Assembly: GCA_031276675.1 (NCBI GenBank)
Contig: JAISMO010000066.1
Location: 1 to 34,134 of the forward strand
Direction: 5' to 3'
DNA length: 34,134 bases
From: Tannerella sp.
GTDB taxonomy: Bacteria > Bacteroidota > Bacteroidia > Bacteroidales > Tannerellaceae
In this document: one piece after another, positions 1 to 8,645 of the stretch
Layout: each line of letters begins with the position of its first letter
Numbering within the stretch: position 1 is the stretch's first letter
Program-made: the position numbers and the translations under genes
Notes under the pieces: generated by a model
What the model was told of the DNA's origin: nothing
The model's input: the letters and a program-made list of their open reading frames with translations, nothing else
The model's database searches: none

Positions 1-852
1 CGGTTATATAATAGCGAGTTTCTGTTTCTTCTCTGCCTTCCGGTTTAATATATCGGCGGCTTTCTGTCTTCACTGCCGCTTTCAAATGTTCCCATTGAGC
101 GGCGGCTCAATGAAGGAAATATCTCTGTACAGACTGCATTTGCGGCTTTCTATCCGGCCATGTCCAAAATCCTCTTCCACCCATTCTTCTGCCGGACGGC
201 AAAAGCGAACCGTCCGTTCCATGTCTGCTTCCAAGTTCCCCTGATTACCTTTCACGGCCAGAATATAGTCCGCCCCTCTGGATACGATTTTGCTCGCTAT
301 TTCTTTCTGACAGCCCGTCGCGTCGATAGTCACTATACAGCCCTGTAAAGCAAGTATTTCCAGTAATTTCGGTATGGCCGTTATCCCGTTGGATTTCTCA
401 TCAACTTTCACCTGACCCAAACTGAGCCGGTTGCTGTTTGCCCGCGCACTCACGATATGAACCGCCCGTTTGGACTGTGTACCTTCCCTTGTGCCGCGTA
501 AACTTTTGCCGTCTATACTCACTACCTCGCCCTGGGTTATTCGGGCTGCCTCTTTCACCCAACGGATAAAGGCCTGTTCAAATGCTTCAGTATCCAATGC
601 GCTAAAAAGCGGCTAAAGGTGTCATGGGACGGAATTCCATGGGGTAACTGCAAATCATGTTTCGCCTCCGCAAATCACGGCTGCTATCGTTATGAAGATG
701 ATATCTTCCATTGAATGCTCCTTACTCCGGTCTATACGGGGATATGTCAACTCTGTAAAATATTTTACAGGGGATTGCATAACGTTTTTTTTGCAAAGTA
801 AAGAATTTGTGATGATAATGTCGAATGTTAAATTTAAGATGCGTTTGCCCTG
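1..852 (-). pseudogene. ISAs1-family transposase, decayed copy (frameshifts plus internal deletion)
   Basis: ORFs 82-597(-) and 655-933(-) are pieces of one ISAs1-type transposase (MEDIIFITIAAVICGGET...; VVSIDGKSLRGT...; VTIDATGCQKEIA; ILAVKGNQGNLE). The frame breaks near 605-610 (TTTTTAGCGCA, lost T) and near 90-95; the C-terminal frame continues as WEHLKAAVKTESRRYIKPEGREETETRYYIT to the window edge. A segment appears deleted at about 655. The IS end is ATGCGTTTGCCCTG at 839-852. Confidence 0.85.
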
Positions 853-1042
853 ACTTTCAGGGAAGACAACTGCCTGGCAAGGACGGGAAATGCACCTGAA
901 AATCTTGCCACATTGAGAAAACTTGCCCTGCAAATCATCAGCGAACAGCAGGACATGCCAGGCATGAAGAAAAGAAGACTCAGGGATGCTTATGATACGG
1001 AATATCTGAAAAAGTTGGTCACTTAATTTCGTGCGTTTGCCC
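841..1042 (+). pseudogene. C-terminal remnant of a second ISAs1-family transposase with right-end repeat
   Basis: Reading frame 841-1026 encodes ...TFREDNCLARTGNAPENLATLRKLALQIISEQQDMPGMKKRRLRDAYDTEYLKKLVT*, a typical ISAs1 transposase C-terminus. It is followed by GTGCGTTTGCCC (1031-1042), matching the end repeat at 839-852. Confidence 0.8.
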
Positions 1043-1086
1043 GGAAAAAAACACCCGGTCTTTCTTTCCCTGCCGGAAAAAATATA

Positions 1087-1094
1087 TATCTTTG
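1087..1094 (+). promoter_or_regulatory. Bacteroidota -7 box upstream of tRNA-Cys
   Basis: TATCTTTG fits TAnnTTTG and lies 11 nt before the tRNA 5' end. Confidence 0.6.
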
Positions 1095-1105
1095 CGACCG
1101 CAAAT

Positions 1106-1176
1106 GGTTCCTTGGCCGAGTGGTCAGGCGCCGGTCTGCAAAACCGTTTACGGCGGTTCGAATCCGCCAGGAACCT
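1106..1176 (+). tRNA. tRNA-Cys (anticodon GCA)
   Basis: GGTTCCT/AGGAACC acceptor stem, anticodon loop CTGCAAA, T-arm GGCGGTTCGAATCCGCC; 71 nt with discriminator T. Confidence 0.95.
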
Positions 1177-1244
1177 CTGCTCCGTTCAATCCGGACATCT
1201 TCTCCCCCGAAGTGTCCGGATTGTTTGCATATATACTTTGCGCG

Positions 1245-1282
1245 GTACAGGTTTGTGGGTTCACCCGCAAAAACCCGTGTAC
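1245..1282. other. Intergenic hairpin (GTACA...TGTAC with inner GGG/CCC-containing stem)
   Basis: GTACAGGTTTGTGGGTTCACCCGCAAAAACCCGTGTAC folds into an imperfect stem. Confidence 0.35.
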
Positions 1283-1310
1283 GGTCACAGATGATACCTG
1301 CGGAAAGCAG

Positions 1311-1556
1311 GTCGCCCGTCCATCGCCAAAAACAGTTCCCGGCACGCTTCCGCAAAGTATGCCGAATATTTGAGACACTTCATAACGCTGTGAAGTGTCG
1401 CTTCGTAACGTTGTTGCGCGACGCGCAGTAACGCTGTTGCGTGACACACAGTAACGCTGTTGCGTGACACGCAGTAACGTTGTTATGCGACACGCAGTAA
1501 CGTTGTTGCGCGACAGGTAATAACGCCTGCCTGTATCTTTCTGATGCAGAAGAGGA
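1311..1556 (+). repeat. Dispersed element copy 1 with internal 23-bp-period hairpin array (7 cores)
   Basis: Left 70 bp match 29431-29500 (reverse complement) at 61/70 with no indels. Right 45 bp (1512-1556) match 29301-29345 at 41/45. TAACGYYK-type cores start at 1383, 1406, 1429, 1452, 1475, 1498 and 1521, exactly 23 bp apart. Confidence 0.9.
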
Positions 1557-1755
1557 TGTGTCTCTCTTCCACGCCGAAGAAAAGACAGGCGGCAGGCATG
1601 AGCGAACACGGGGTTTTGCAGTTGAGCCTTTATAAGTTTCGATAAAAGGAAATGGCCGCATGTGGAGGTTACGGTTTATTAACAGGCGCTTTTTGCCTTC
1701 CCGTACACCCTGTCTGTATAAACTAAGTATATTTACGCCCTGAAAAAAGAAGCGG

Positions 1756-2307
1756 ATGCAAGCATTGAAGGAAGATGAGATAATGGAAAGGTTACGCAAT
1801 CCGGAAACGCAGCGAAGCGCCTTCTCCCAAATTGTTGAAGCATACGGCGCCAGGCTGTACTGGCTGATTCGCCGGACGGGAATGACGCACGACGATGCGA
1901 ACGACGTGTTGCAGAACACGTTCCTGAAGGCGTGGACGAATCTGGAACAGTTCCGCGGAGAATCAAAGATTCTCACCTGGATGTCCCGAATTGCCATCAA
2001 TGAGCATATTACGTTCCTGAACCGTCAACGGGCGATGAATCAGGTTTCGATCGACGATACGGATGTCTTCCTGCTGGAGCGGTTGAAGGGAGACGAATAC
2101 TTTGATGGAGACGCCTTGGCGCTGAAATTGCAGGAAGCCATCCTCCGTTTGCCGGAAAAGCAGCGAATCGTATTCACCATGCGCTATTATGACGAAATGA
2201 AATACGAAGATATGTCCGGGATACTGAACACCTCGGTCGGCGCCCTGAAGGCATCCTATTTTCACGCCGTCAGGAAAATCGAGTCATTTTTAACGGAAGA
2301 CCTTTAA
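1756..2307 (+). CDS. RNA polymerase sigma factor, sigma-70/ECF family
   Basis: 183 aa; region 2 (DDANDVLQNTFLKAWTNLEQFRGESKILTWMSRIAINE) and region 4 (LPEKQRIVFTMRYYDEMKYEDMSGILNTSVGALKASYFHAVRKIE). Confidence 0.93.
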   Translation: MQALKEDEIMERLRNPETQRSAFSQIVEAYGARLYWLIRRTGMTHDDANDVLQNTFLKAWTNLEQFRGESKILTWMSRIAINEHITFLNRQRAMNQVSIDDTDVFLLERLKGDEYFDGDALALKLQEAILRLPEKQRIVFTMRYYDEMKYEDMSGILNTSVGALKASYFHAVRKIESFLTEDL

Positions 2308-2355
2308 ACTATCTCCGCTCCAGAGAGTCAAACAAACGTTGAAACGCGCAAAAAG

Positions 2356-2748
2356 ATGGAAACAAAACAAACCAAACTGGAAGAATGGAAAGGCAGCAAT
2401 CCCTTTCAAGTGCCGGACGGTTATCTGAAAGAACTGACCGGCCAAATCATGAGTCGGCTTCCCGAAAAACCACGCGAAGAAACCAAAGTCGTTTCCCTGT
2501 ACGAACGGATACATCCGTGGCTATACCTGGCAGCCGTTTTTATCGGCTTGATTTTCCTGTTTAAAGTGTTCAATCAGCCCTTCACCGCTACGGAAGAGAA
2601 CCGTTCGACCGGCGACCTGTATGTGCAGGTGGCGCCTTCGGAGGGGCTGCTGTCCGCGTTGTCGGACGAAGATGAAGATTTTCTGGAATATCTGGAAACC
2701 AATTATTGTAATGGTACCTTTACGGAAGAAATGGAAAAAATAGAATGA
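2356..2748 (+). CDS. Single-TM protein downstream of the sigma factor, possible anti-sigma factor
   Basis: 130 aa, N-terminal cytoplasmic-like segment, one TM helix (WLYLAAVFIGLIFLF), located directly 3' of the ECF sigma gene. Confidence 0.55.
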   Translation: METKQTKLEEWKGSNPFQVPDGYLKELTGQIMSRLPEKPREETKVVSLYERIHPWLYLAAVFIGLIFLFKVFNQPFTATEENRSTGDLYVQVAPSEGLLSALSDEDEDFLEYLETNYCNGTFTEEMEKIE

Positions 2749-2749
2749 T

Positions 2750-3253
2750 ATGAAACAGCGTATATTAATCATGTGTATGGCCGTCGTGCTGTTGAATCAT
2801 TTTGCGGTAGCCCAGGAAGAAACAGACCGGACGCAGAAGTTCGACAAACAGGCGTTTCAGGCAAAAAGAAACGCTTATATCACGATCGAGGCGGGTCTGA
2901 CGGCAGACGAGGCGGCAGCCTTTATCCCGCTGGACAATGAATTGAAACAGAAACAGTATAATGCCGGACGGGAATGTCGGAAACGTAACCGGGAATGTCG
3001 CACCGGCAAAGAGCCGCTTTCCGACGAAGCCTGTTTGAAACTCATTGACTGCAATATCGAAACGCGCATCAGAGAGGCTCAACTGGAAAAGGAATATTAT
3101 GAGAAGTTTAAACGCATCCTGCCACCGCTGAAACTGTATAAATACCAGCAGGCTGATTTCAGGTTCATGAGGGAATTTATGCGGGACGGGGAACGCCGGC
3201 CCGGTACGGAAAACGAGCATCCGAAACCGGGCAGAGGCAAGGAGCGAAAATAG
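2750..3253 (+). CDS. Secreted Spy/CpxP-like helical protein
   Basis: Signal peptide (MKQRILIMCMAVVLLNHFAVAQ), charged helical body, basic C-terminus; follows the sigma/TM gene pair. Confidence 0.5.
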   Translation: MKQRILIMCMAVVLLNHFAVAQEETDRTQKFDKQAFQAKRNAYITIEAGLTADEAAAFIPLDNELKQKQYNAGRECRKRNRECRTGKEPLSDEACLKLIDCNIETRIREAQLEKEYYEKFKRILPPLKLYKYQQADFRFMREFMRDGERRPGTENEHPKPGRGKERK

Positions 3254-3308
3254 TGTATGAGCAGAGGTTGCTTGGTTTTTTTGATTTTGGTTTTTGATTT
3301 AGTTTTTC

Positions 3309-3351
3309 AGGGAAACAGGTCGACGTGAAGTCGCTTTATTTCCCTTTTTTT
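3309..3351 (+). terminator. Intrinsic terminator after the sigma operon
   Basis: AGGGAAA ... TTTCCCT stem with inner CGAC/GTCG hairpin, followed by a T tract. Confidence 0.65.
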
Positions 3352-3468
3352 CTGTCCCTGCGTTTTATTCACCCCGGATGAATCCTGCCGGCAGATTCGG
3401 CATAAGTCGTGTTTCAAGGGCTTTCTTCCTGTTGAAAACTAATCTTGCATCGGTTCAAAAGATCCGTT

Positions 3469-3476
3469 ACCTTTGA
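3469..3476 (+). promoter_or_regulatory. Bacteroidota -7 box for dnaE
   Basis: TACCTTTG, with TTG about 20 nt upstream (cTTGcatcgg...). Confidence 0.5.
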
Positions 3477-3516
3477 AACGGATTTTACATTCATTTCCGG
3501 AAACAATATTATTTAT

Positions 3517-6500
3517 ATGGAATCATTTGTTCATTTACACGTACATACGCAATATTCTCTGCTGGACGGACAGGCGTCGATTGACGCGCTGCTTGACAAG
3601 GCACAAAACGACGGCATGAGAGCCATGGCCATCACCGACCATGGCAATATGTTTGGCATCAAGGACTTTTACAATAAAGTCAGACAAAGAAACAGCCAAT
3701 ACCTGACGGCTCTCAAGGGATACAGGCGCGAATTGAAAACACTCGAAGACAGGGAGTATCCGACTCCGGAGGAAAACGAACACCGGGAGCAACTGGCTGA
3801 AAAAATCAGGGAATGCAACGAAAAGATGTTCAAGCCGATTCTTGGCTGTGAATGTTACTGTGCCCGCAACGGTCGCAAAAACAAATCTTCGAAAGAAGAC
3901 CTCGGCGGATGGCACCTGATCCTTTTGGCAAAGACGCTGAAAGGATATAAAAACCTGATCAAGCTGGTTTCTCTTTCCTGGACGGAAGGCTTTTACCGGA
4001 ATCCGCGCATCGACAAACCGCTGCTGGAGAAATATCACGAAGACTTGATCGTCTGCTCGGCCTGTCTGGGGGGCGAAGTGTCGCAATGGATTATGAACGG
4101 CCGGAATGATTTGGCCGAAGAGTCCGTCCTCTGGTTCAAGCACCTTTTCGGAGACGATTACTATCTTGAACTTCAACGTCACGAAACCGACAAACCGGGC
4201 GCAGACCGGGAAACCTATCCCAAACAGATGCAGGTCAACAAGGTGCTGATCGAACTCGCCCGCAAGCATCAGATTAAACTGATTGCTTCCAATGACGTGC
4301 ATTTTGTCAACGAAGACGACGCCGAAGCGCACGACCGTCTCATCTGCCTGAGTACCGGGAAAGATATCGACGACCCGAAACGGATGCGCTATTCCCAGCA
4401 GGAATGGTTGAAAACGACGGCTGAAATGAATGCCATTTTTGCCGACATCCCCGAATCGCTTGCCAATACGCTGGAAATTGCCGAAAAAATAACGTTCTAC
4501 TCCATTGATTCCGATGCGCTGATGCCCTGCTTTCAAATTGATCCGTCTTTCGGTACGGAAGAAAGCTATCGCCTGAAATATTCGGAACCCGACCTGATCC
4601 GGGAATTTGGAGAAAAGGATTACAGGCGGCTGGGCGGCTACGATAAAGTCATTCGCATCAAACTCGAAGCCGACTACCTGCGTCATTTAACGATGCGGCG
4701 CGTCCACGAGCGCTACGGAGACAACCTTTCGGACGAATTGAAGGAACGCATTGACTTTGAACTGAACACGATGAAGACGATGGGTTTTCCGGGCTACTTT
4801 CTGATCGTGCAGGACTTTATTTCCGCCGCAAGAGGAATGGGCGTATCCGTCGGACCGGGACGCGGCTCTGCCGCCGGATCGGTCGTGGCATACTGTCTGG
4901 GTATTACCAACATCGACCCGATCAAATATGATCTGCTGTTTGAACGCTTCCTCAACCCCGAACGTATTTCCATGCCCGATATCGACATTGACTTCGACGA
5001 CGACGGACGGGGCAAAGTACTGAAGTGGGTGACGGAAAAATACGGTCAGGAGCGGGTGGCTCACATCATTACCTACGGCACGATGGCGGCCAAAATGGCT
5101 ATCAAGGATGTGGCGCGCGTGGAGAAATTGCCGCTGAGCGAATCCAACCGACTGGCCAAACTGATACCGGACAAAATTCCCGACCGCAAACTTACCCTCA
5201 AAAACGCCATCGAATACGTGCCCGAATTGAAACAGGCAGCCAACAGCAGCGACCCGCTTTTGCGCAATACGCTGAAATTTGCCCGGAAACTGGAGGGAAA
5301 CGTGCGCAATACCGGCGTGCACGCCTGCGGTATTATCATCGGGCAGCAGGACATTTCGGACATTGTGCCCGTCAGTGTTGCCGAAGACAAGGAAACTGGC
5401 GAAAACATTCTGGTCACCCAGTATGAAGGGGCTGTGATCGAAGAAACGGGACTGATCAAGATGGACTTCCTCGGGCTGAAAAACCTTTCCATCATCCGGG
5501 AAGCGCTTGAAAACATCGCTCAAACCACAGGAAAACATATTGATATTGACCATATCGACTTTAACGACCGGAAAACGTATGAACTGTTTTGCCAGGGCAG
5601 AACGACCGGCATCTTTCAGTTTGAATCGACCGGTATGCAAAAGTACCTGAAGGAACTGCAGCCCTCCAAATTCGAAGACCTGATCGCCATGAACGCGCTC
5701 TACCGTCCGGGGCCGATGGATTACATCCCCTCATTCATCGCCCGAAAGCATGGCCGGGAAGAGATCACCTACGATATTCCCGTCATGAAGCGCTATCTGG
5801 AAGACACCTATGGGATTACCATCTATCAGGAACAGGTGATGCTGCTCTCCCGCCTGCTGGCCAACTTCACCCGGGGCGAAAGCGACACCCTGCGCAAGGC
5901 CATGGGAAAGAAGATGATTGACAAAATGAACGAGATGAAGGCAAAGTTCATCAGCGGCGGGAAAGCCAACGGTTACGATCAGGCTGTGCTGGAAAAAATC
6001 TGGAAGGACTGGGAAAAGTTCGCCTCGTACGCATTCAACAAGAGCCATGCGACCTGCTATTCGTGGATAGCGTATCAGACGGCCTATCTGAAAGTGCATT
6101 ATCCATCCGAATACATGGCGGCCGTATTGAGCCGGAACCGCGGAAACATCAAGGAAATAACCAAAGCCATGGACGAATGCAAGGCGATGGGGATTCAGGT
6201 GCTGGGGCCGGACGTCAACGAGTCGGTACTGAAATTCGGCGTCAACAGGCAGGGCGACATTCGTTTCGGACTGGGCGCCATCAAGGGAGTAGGCGAAAAC
6301 ATCGTCGACAATATCCTGGAAGTGCGCGAAAAAGATGGCCCCTTCAAGAACATTTTCGACTTTATCGAGCGTCTCAATATCTTCACCTGCAACAAAAGAA
6401 TACTTGATTCGCTCGCGCTGGCGGGCGCTTTCGACAGTCTCAACATCCGGCGCGAGCCGCTTGTCACGCCCGGAGAAAAGGGAGAAACCTTTTCCGAAAT

Positions 6501-7278
6501 CCTGCTGCACTACGGCCATAAATACCATTCGGATCAAACCTCTGCCCGACATTCGCTTTTCGACGGCTTTGAATGTATCGAAATCACCCGGCCGCCGATT
6601 CCGACCTGTGCAGCATGGAGCGACCTCGAACGGTTGAACAGGGAAAAGGAATACATCGGAATTTATTTGTCCGCGCATCCGCTTGACGAATACCGCATCA
6701 TCCTGAATTATGTCTGCAATGCGTGCATGGCGGACTTGGGCGACCTGACCGCGCTGAAAGGAAAAGAACTGCTTTTGGGCGGCATTGTGACCGGCGCCAA
6801 AGAAGCCTTTTCCAGAAACGGCAAGCCGTATATGATTCTCAAACTTGAAGATTTCAGCGGCAGCGGAGAAATTCCTCTGTTCGGGAACGATTTTGTCGAA
6901 TACGGAAAATACGGAAAACCGGGCCTCTATCTGTTGCTCAAGGTCTCCATTCAGCCCAGGCAGTGGAAGGAATCGGAACTCGAAATCAAAATCAAATCCG
7001 TCCAACTGTTACAGGAGGTAAAGGAACATCTGGTAAAAAACATCAGGATCACCTTACCTGTCAGCAAACTGGACAGCCAAATCATCAATGAACTGTCCCT
7101 GTTCATCAAAAACAATCCCGGAAAAACACGACTCCATTTCTCGATAACGGATGGGGAACAGCAGGTGCATCTGGAGCTGACCTCAAGGAGTTTACGCCTG
7201 CAAGTCACGCAGGATTTAATAGACTACATTAATGAGAAGGAACACATGGAATTTACAATTAACCGGCGCATGGGATAA
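3517..7278 (+). CDS. dnaE: DNA polymerase III subunit alpha
   Basis: PHP motif FVHLHVHTQYSLLDGQ; catalytic motif MPDIDIDFDDDGR; FVGPGRGSAAGSVVAYCLGIT-like and GIFQFESTGMQKYL motifs. Start placed at 3517 (MESFVHLHVHTQ) rather than the ORF start at 3445. Confidence 0.97.
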   Translation: MESFVHLHVHTQYSLLDGQASIDALLDKAQNDGMRAMAITDHGNMFGIKDFYNKVRQRNSQYLTALKGYRRELKTLEDREYPTPEENEHREQLAEKIRECNEKMFKPILGCECYCARNGRKNKSSKEDLGGWHLILLAKTLKGYKNLIKLVSLSWTEGFYRNPRIDKPLLEKYHEDLIVCSACLGGEVSQWIMNGRNDLAEESVLWFKHLFGDDYYLELQRHETDKPGADRETYPKQMQVNKVLIELARKHQIKLIASNDVHFVNEDDAEAHDRLICLSTGKDIDDPKRMRYSQQEWLKTTAEMNAIFADIPESLANTLEIAEKITFYSIDSDALMPCFQIDPSFGTEESYRLKYSEPDLIREFGEKDYRRLGGYDKVIRIKLEADYLRHLTMRRVHERYGDNLSDELKERIDFELNTMKTMGFPGYFLIVQDFISAARGMGVSVGPGRGSAAGSVVAYCLGITNIDPIKYDLLFERFLNPERISMPDIDIDFDDDGRGKVLKWVTEKYGQERVAHIITYGTMAAKMAIKDVARVEKLPLSESNRLAKLIPDKIPDRKLTLKNAIEYVPELKQAANSSDPLLRNTLKFARKLEGNVRNTGVHACGIIIGQQDISDIVPVSVAEDKETGENILVTQYEGAVIEETGLIKMDFLGLKNLSIIREALENIAQTTGKHIDIDHIDFNDRKTYELFCQGRTTGIFQFESTGMQKYLKELQPSKFEDLIAMNALYRPGPMDYIPSFIARKHGREEITYDIPVMKRYLEDTYGITIYQEQVMLLSRLLANFTRGESDTLRKAMGKKMIDKMNEMKAKFISGGKANGYDQAVLEKIWKDWEKFASYAFNKSHATCYSWIAYQTAYLKVHYPSEYMAAVLSRNRGNIKEITKAMDECKAMGIQVLGPDVNESVLKFGVNRQGDIRFGLGAIKGVGENIVDNILEVREKDGPFKNIFDFIERLNIFTCNKRILDSLALAGAFDSLNIRREPLVTPGEKGETFSEILLHYGHKYHSDQTSARHSLFDGFECIEITRPPIPTCAAWSDLERLNREKEYIGIYLSAHPLDEYRIILNYVCNACMADLGDLTALKGKELLLGGIVTGAKEAFSRNGKPYMILKLEDFSGSGEIPLFGNDFVEYGKYGKPGLYLLLKVSIQPRQWKESELEIKIKSVQLLQEVKEHLVKNIRITLPVSKLDSQIINELSLFIKNNPGKTRLHFSITDGEQQVHLELTSRSLRLQVTQDLIDYINEKEHMEFTINRRMG

Positions 7279-7307
7279 GCATTACCCCGTGCTCACCAGG
7301 AAGGATT

Positions 7308-8645
7308 TCATCCTTCACTTGACGACATTGTGCCTTCATTGCCGTTGATTTTAATCAACAGAGAGTCATTATGTTTTGATTCGTTGAGTTGTTGAAGGAA
7401 ACGCTGTTTGACACGTTCAAAACTGTCTCTCAGTTCCGCCCTGACGGGAAAGGCCGGCGGAGATTCCATATCCAGCGGATTGACGGGAATCCCGTTCCGG
7501 TAAACCCGGAAATCGAGGTGCGGCCCGGTCGAAAGACCGGTAGACCCTACGTAACCGATCACCTCACCCTGCCGGACGTGCCGGCCCACGCTCAGGCCTC
7601 CGGCAAATCCGTGCAGGTGCATGTAGCTCGTCGCATAGATGGAATTATGCTGTATCTTCACGTAATTGCCGCCGCCTCCCTTCTGAAAGCCCATGGCAAT
7701 GACCTTGCCGTCACCGACCGCCTTGACGGGCGTGCCGGTCGGCGCCGCATAATCCACCCCGTGATGCGCCCGGTAATACTTCAGCACCGGATGGAAGCGG
7801 CTGTTCGTGAAGCGGGAAGTGATGCGGAAAAAGTCCAGCGGCGCTTTCAGGAAGGCTCTCCGGAGACTTTGCCCCTCGGCGTCGAAAAATTCCGGAAGGC
7901 TGTCCTGCGTAAAGGGGATGGCCATGCAGGTGCGGCCCTGGTGTATGAACAGGGCTGCATCGACGGAGAGTTTCAGAGAAACCGTGTCGTCGATAAAAGA
8001 TTCCGTATACAGGACGCGAAACGAATCCGTTGGCTGAAGATCGAAGAAATCAATCTGCCAGGCAAAAATATCCGACAGATGGAGGGCCAGTATGGGGTCA
8101 ATCCCCTGTGTTTTCATCACCTGCCACAGCGACGAATGAACGGATTCTTCCACAAAACGCTGCTCCTTCCGGATGGCTTTCCGGTAGAGGCGCGCCCGGA
8201 CGGAATCGCCCGTCAGGTCCACGATTACGTGCTCCGTCCGTGAACGGGCGAAAACAAGACAGGCCACCTGCGGGACACTGTCCCGCGTGGTCAGTACGTG
8301 ATAAGACAGGCCCTCATACAGTTTTCCGGGAGAGAGCAGGGTATCCACCGCCTGAAGAACCGCAGCGCTTCCGGAGGCGAGTTTCAGGCCGGAAAGGATC
8401 AGCGACAGGTTGTCACCCCTGCGAATCCTGTGCTCGGCAACCTCCAGCGAATCCACACATATATCATAAAAATACGCCGAAGAGTCTGCCCGTTCCACCG
8501 CCTCCGGAGGCGCTTCGGCGCCGGATTTCCCGGACCGGCACGAACCGATCCACCCCGCGGCGGCCAGCATTCCGCAGGCAACAGCCAGACACCCGCAAAC
8601 AAATCGCTTCTTCTTCATGATCCGGACAGTTGCGTTTTCATTCAA
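7308..8645 (-). CDS. M23 family metallopeptidase (lipoprotein-like)
   Basis: HHGVDYAAPTGTPVKAVGDGKV...GNYVKIQHNSIYATSYMHL...GYVGSTGLSTGPHLDFRVYRNG is the LytM/M23 signature. Likely start at MKKKRFVCG (about 8618). Confidence 0.93.
   Translation of the reverse strand: MNENATVRIMKKKRFVCGCLAVACGMLAAAGWIGSCRSGKSGAEAPPEAVERADSSAYFYDICVDSLEVAEHRIRRGDNLSLILSGLKLASGSAAVLQAVDTLLSPGKLYEGLSYHVLTTRDSVPQVACLVFARSRTEHVIVDLTGDSVRARLYRKAIRKEQRFVEESVHSSLWQVMKTQGIDPILALHLSDIFAWQIDFFDLQPTDSFRVLYTESFIDDTVSLKLSVDAALFIHQGRTCMAIPFTQDSLPEFFDAEGQSLRRAFLKAPLDFFRITSRFTNSRFHPVLKYYRAHHGVDYAAPTGTPVKAVGDGKVIAMGFQKGGGGNYVKIQHNSIYATSYMHLHGFAGGLSVGRHVRQGEVIGYVGSTGLSTGPHLDFRVYRNGIPVNPLDMESPPAFPVRAELRDSFERVKQRFLQQLNESKHNDSLLIKINGNEGTMSSSEG

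Noticed and set aside
1371-1533. CRISPR array
   Set aside because: Repeats are contiguous 23-bp palindromic units with no unique spacers and no cas genes nearby.
1148-2000. Minus-strand ORFs with VTQQRYCVSRNN-like repeats
   Set aside because: Peptide repeats arise from translating the 23-bp DNA array; 23 is not divisible by 3 and all frames show similar repeats. ORF 1380-2000 also runs opposite the sigma gene.
3535-7005. Long antisense ORFs opposite dnaE (383, 317 and 424 aa)
   Set aside because: They mirror a well-supported coding gene and have no recognisable domains; explained by codon composition.
7300-7316. GAAGGAT-TTC-ATCCTTC hairpin between dnaE and the M23 gene as a terminator
   Set aside because: Perfect 7-bp stem but no T tract on either strand and it overlaps the M23 stop codon.
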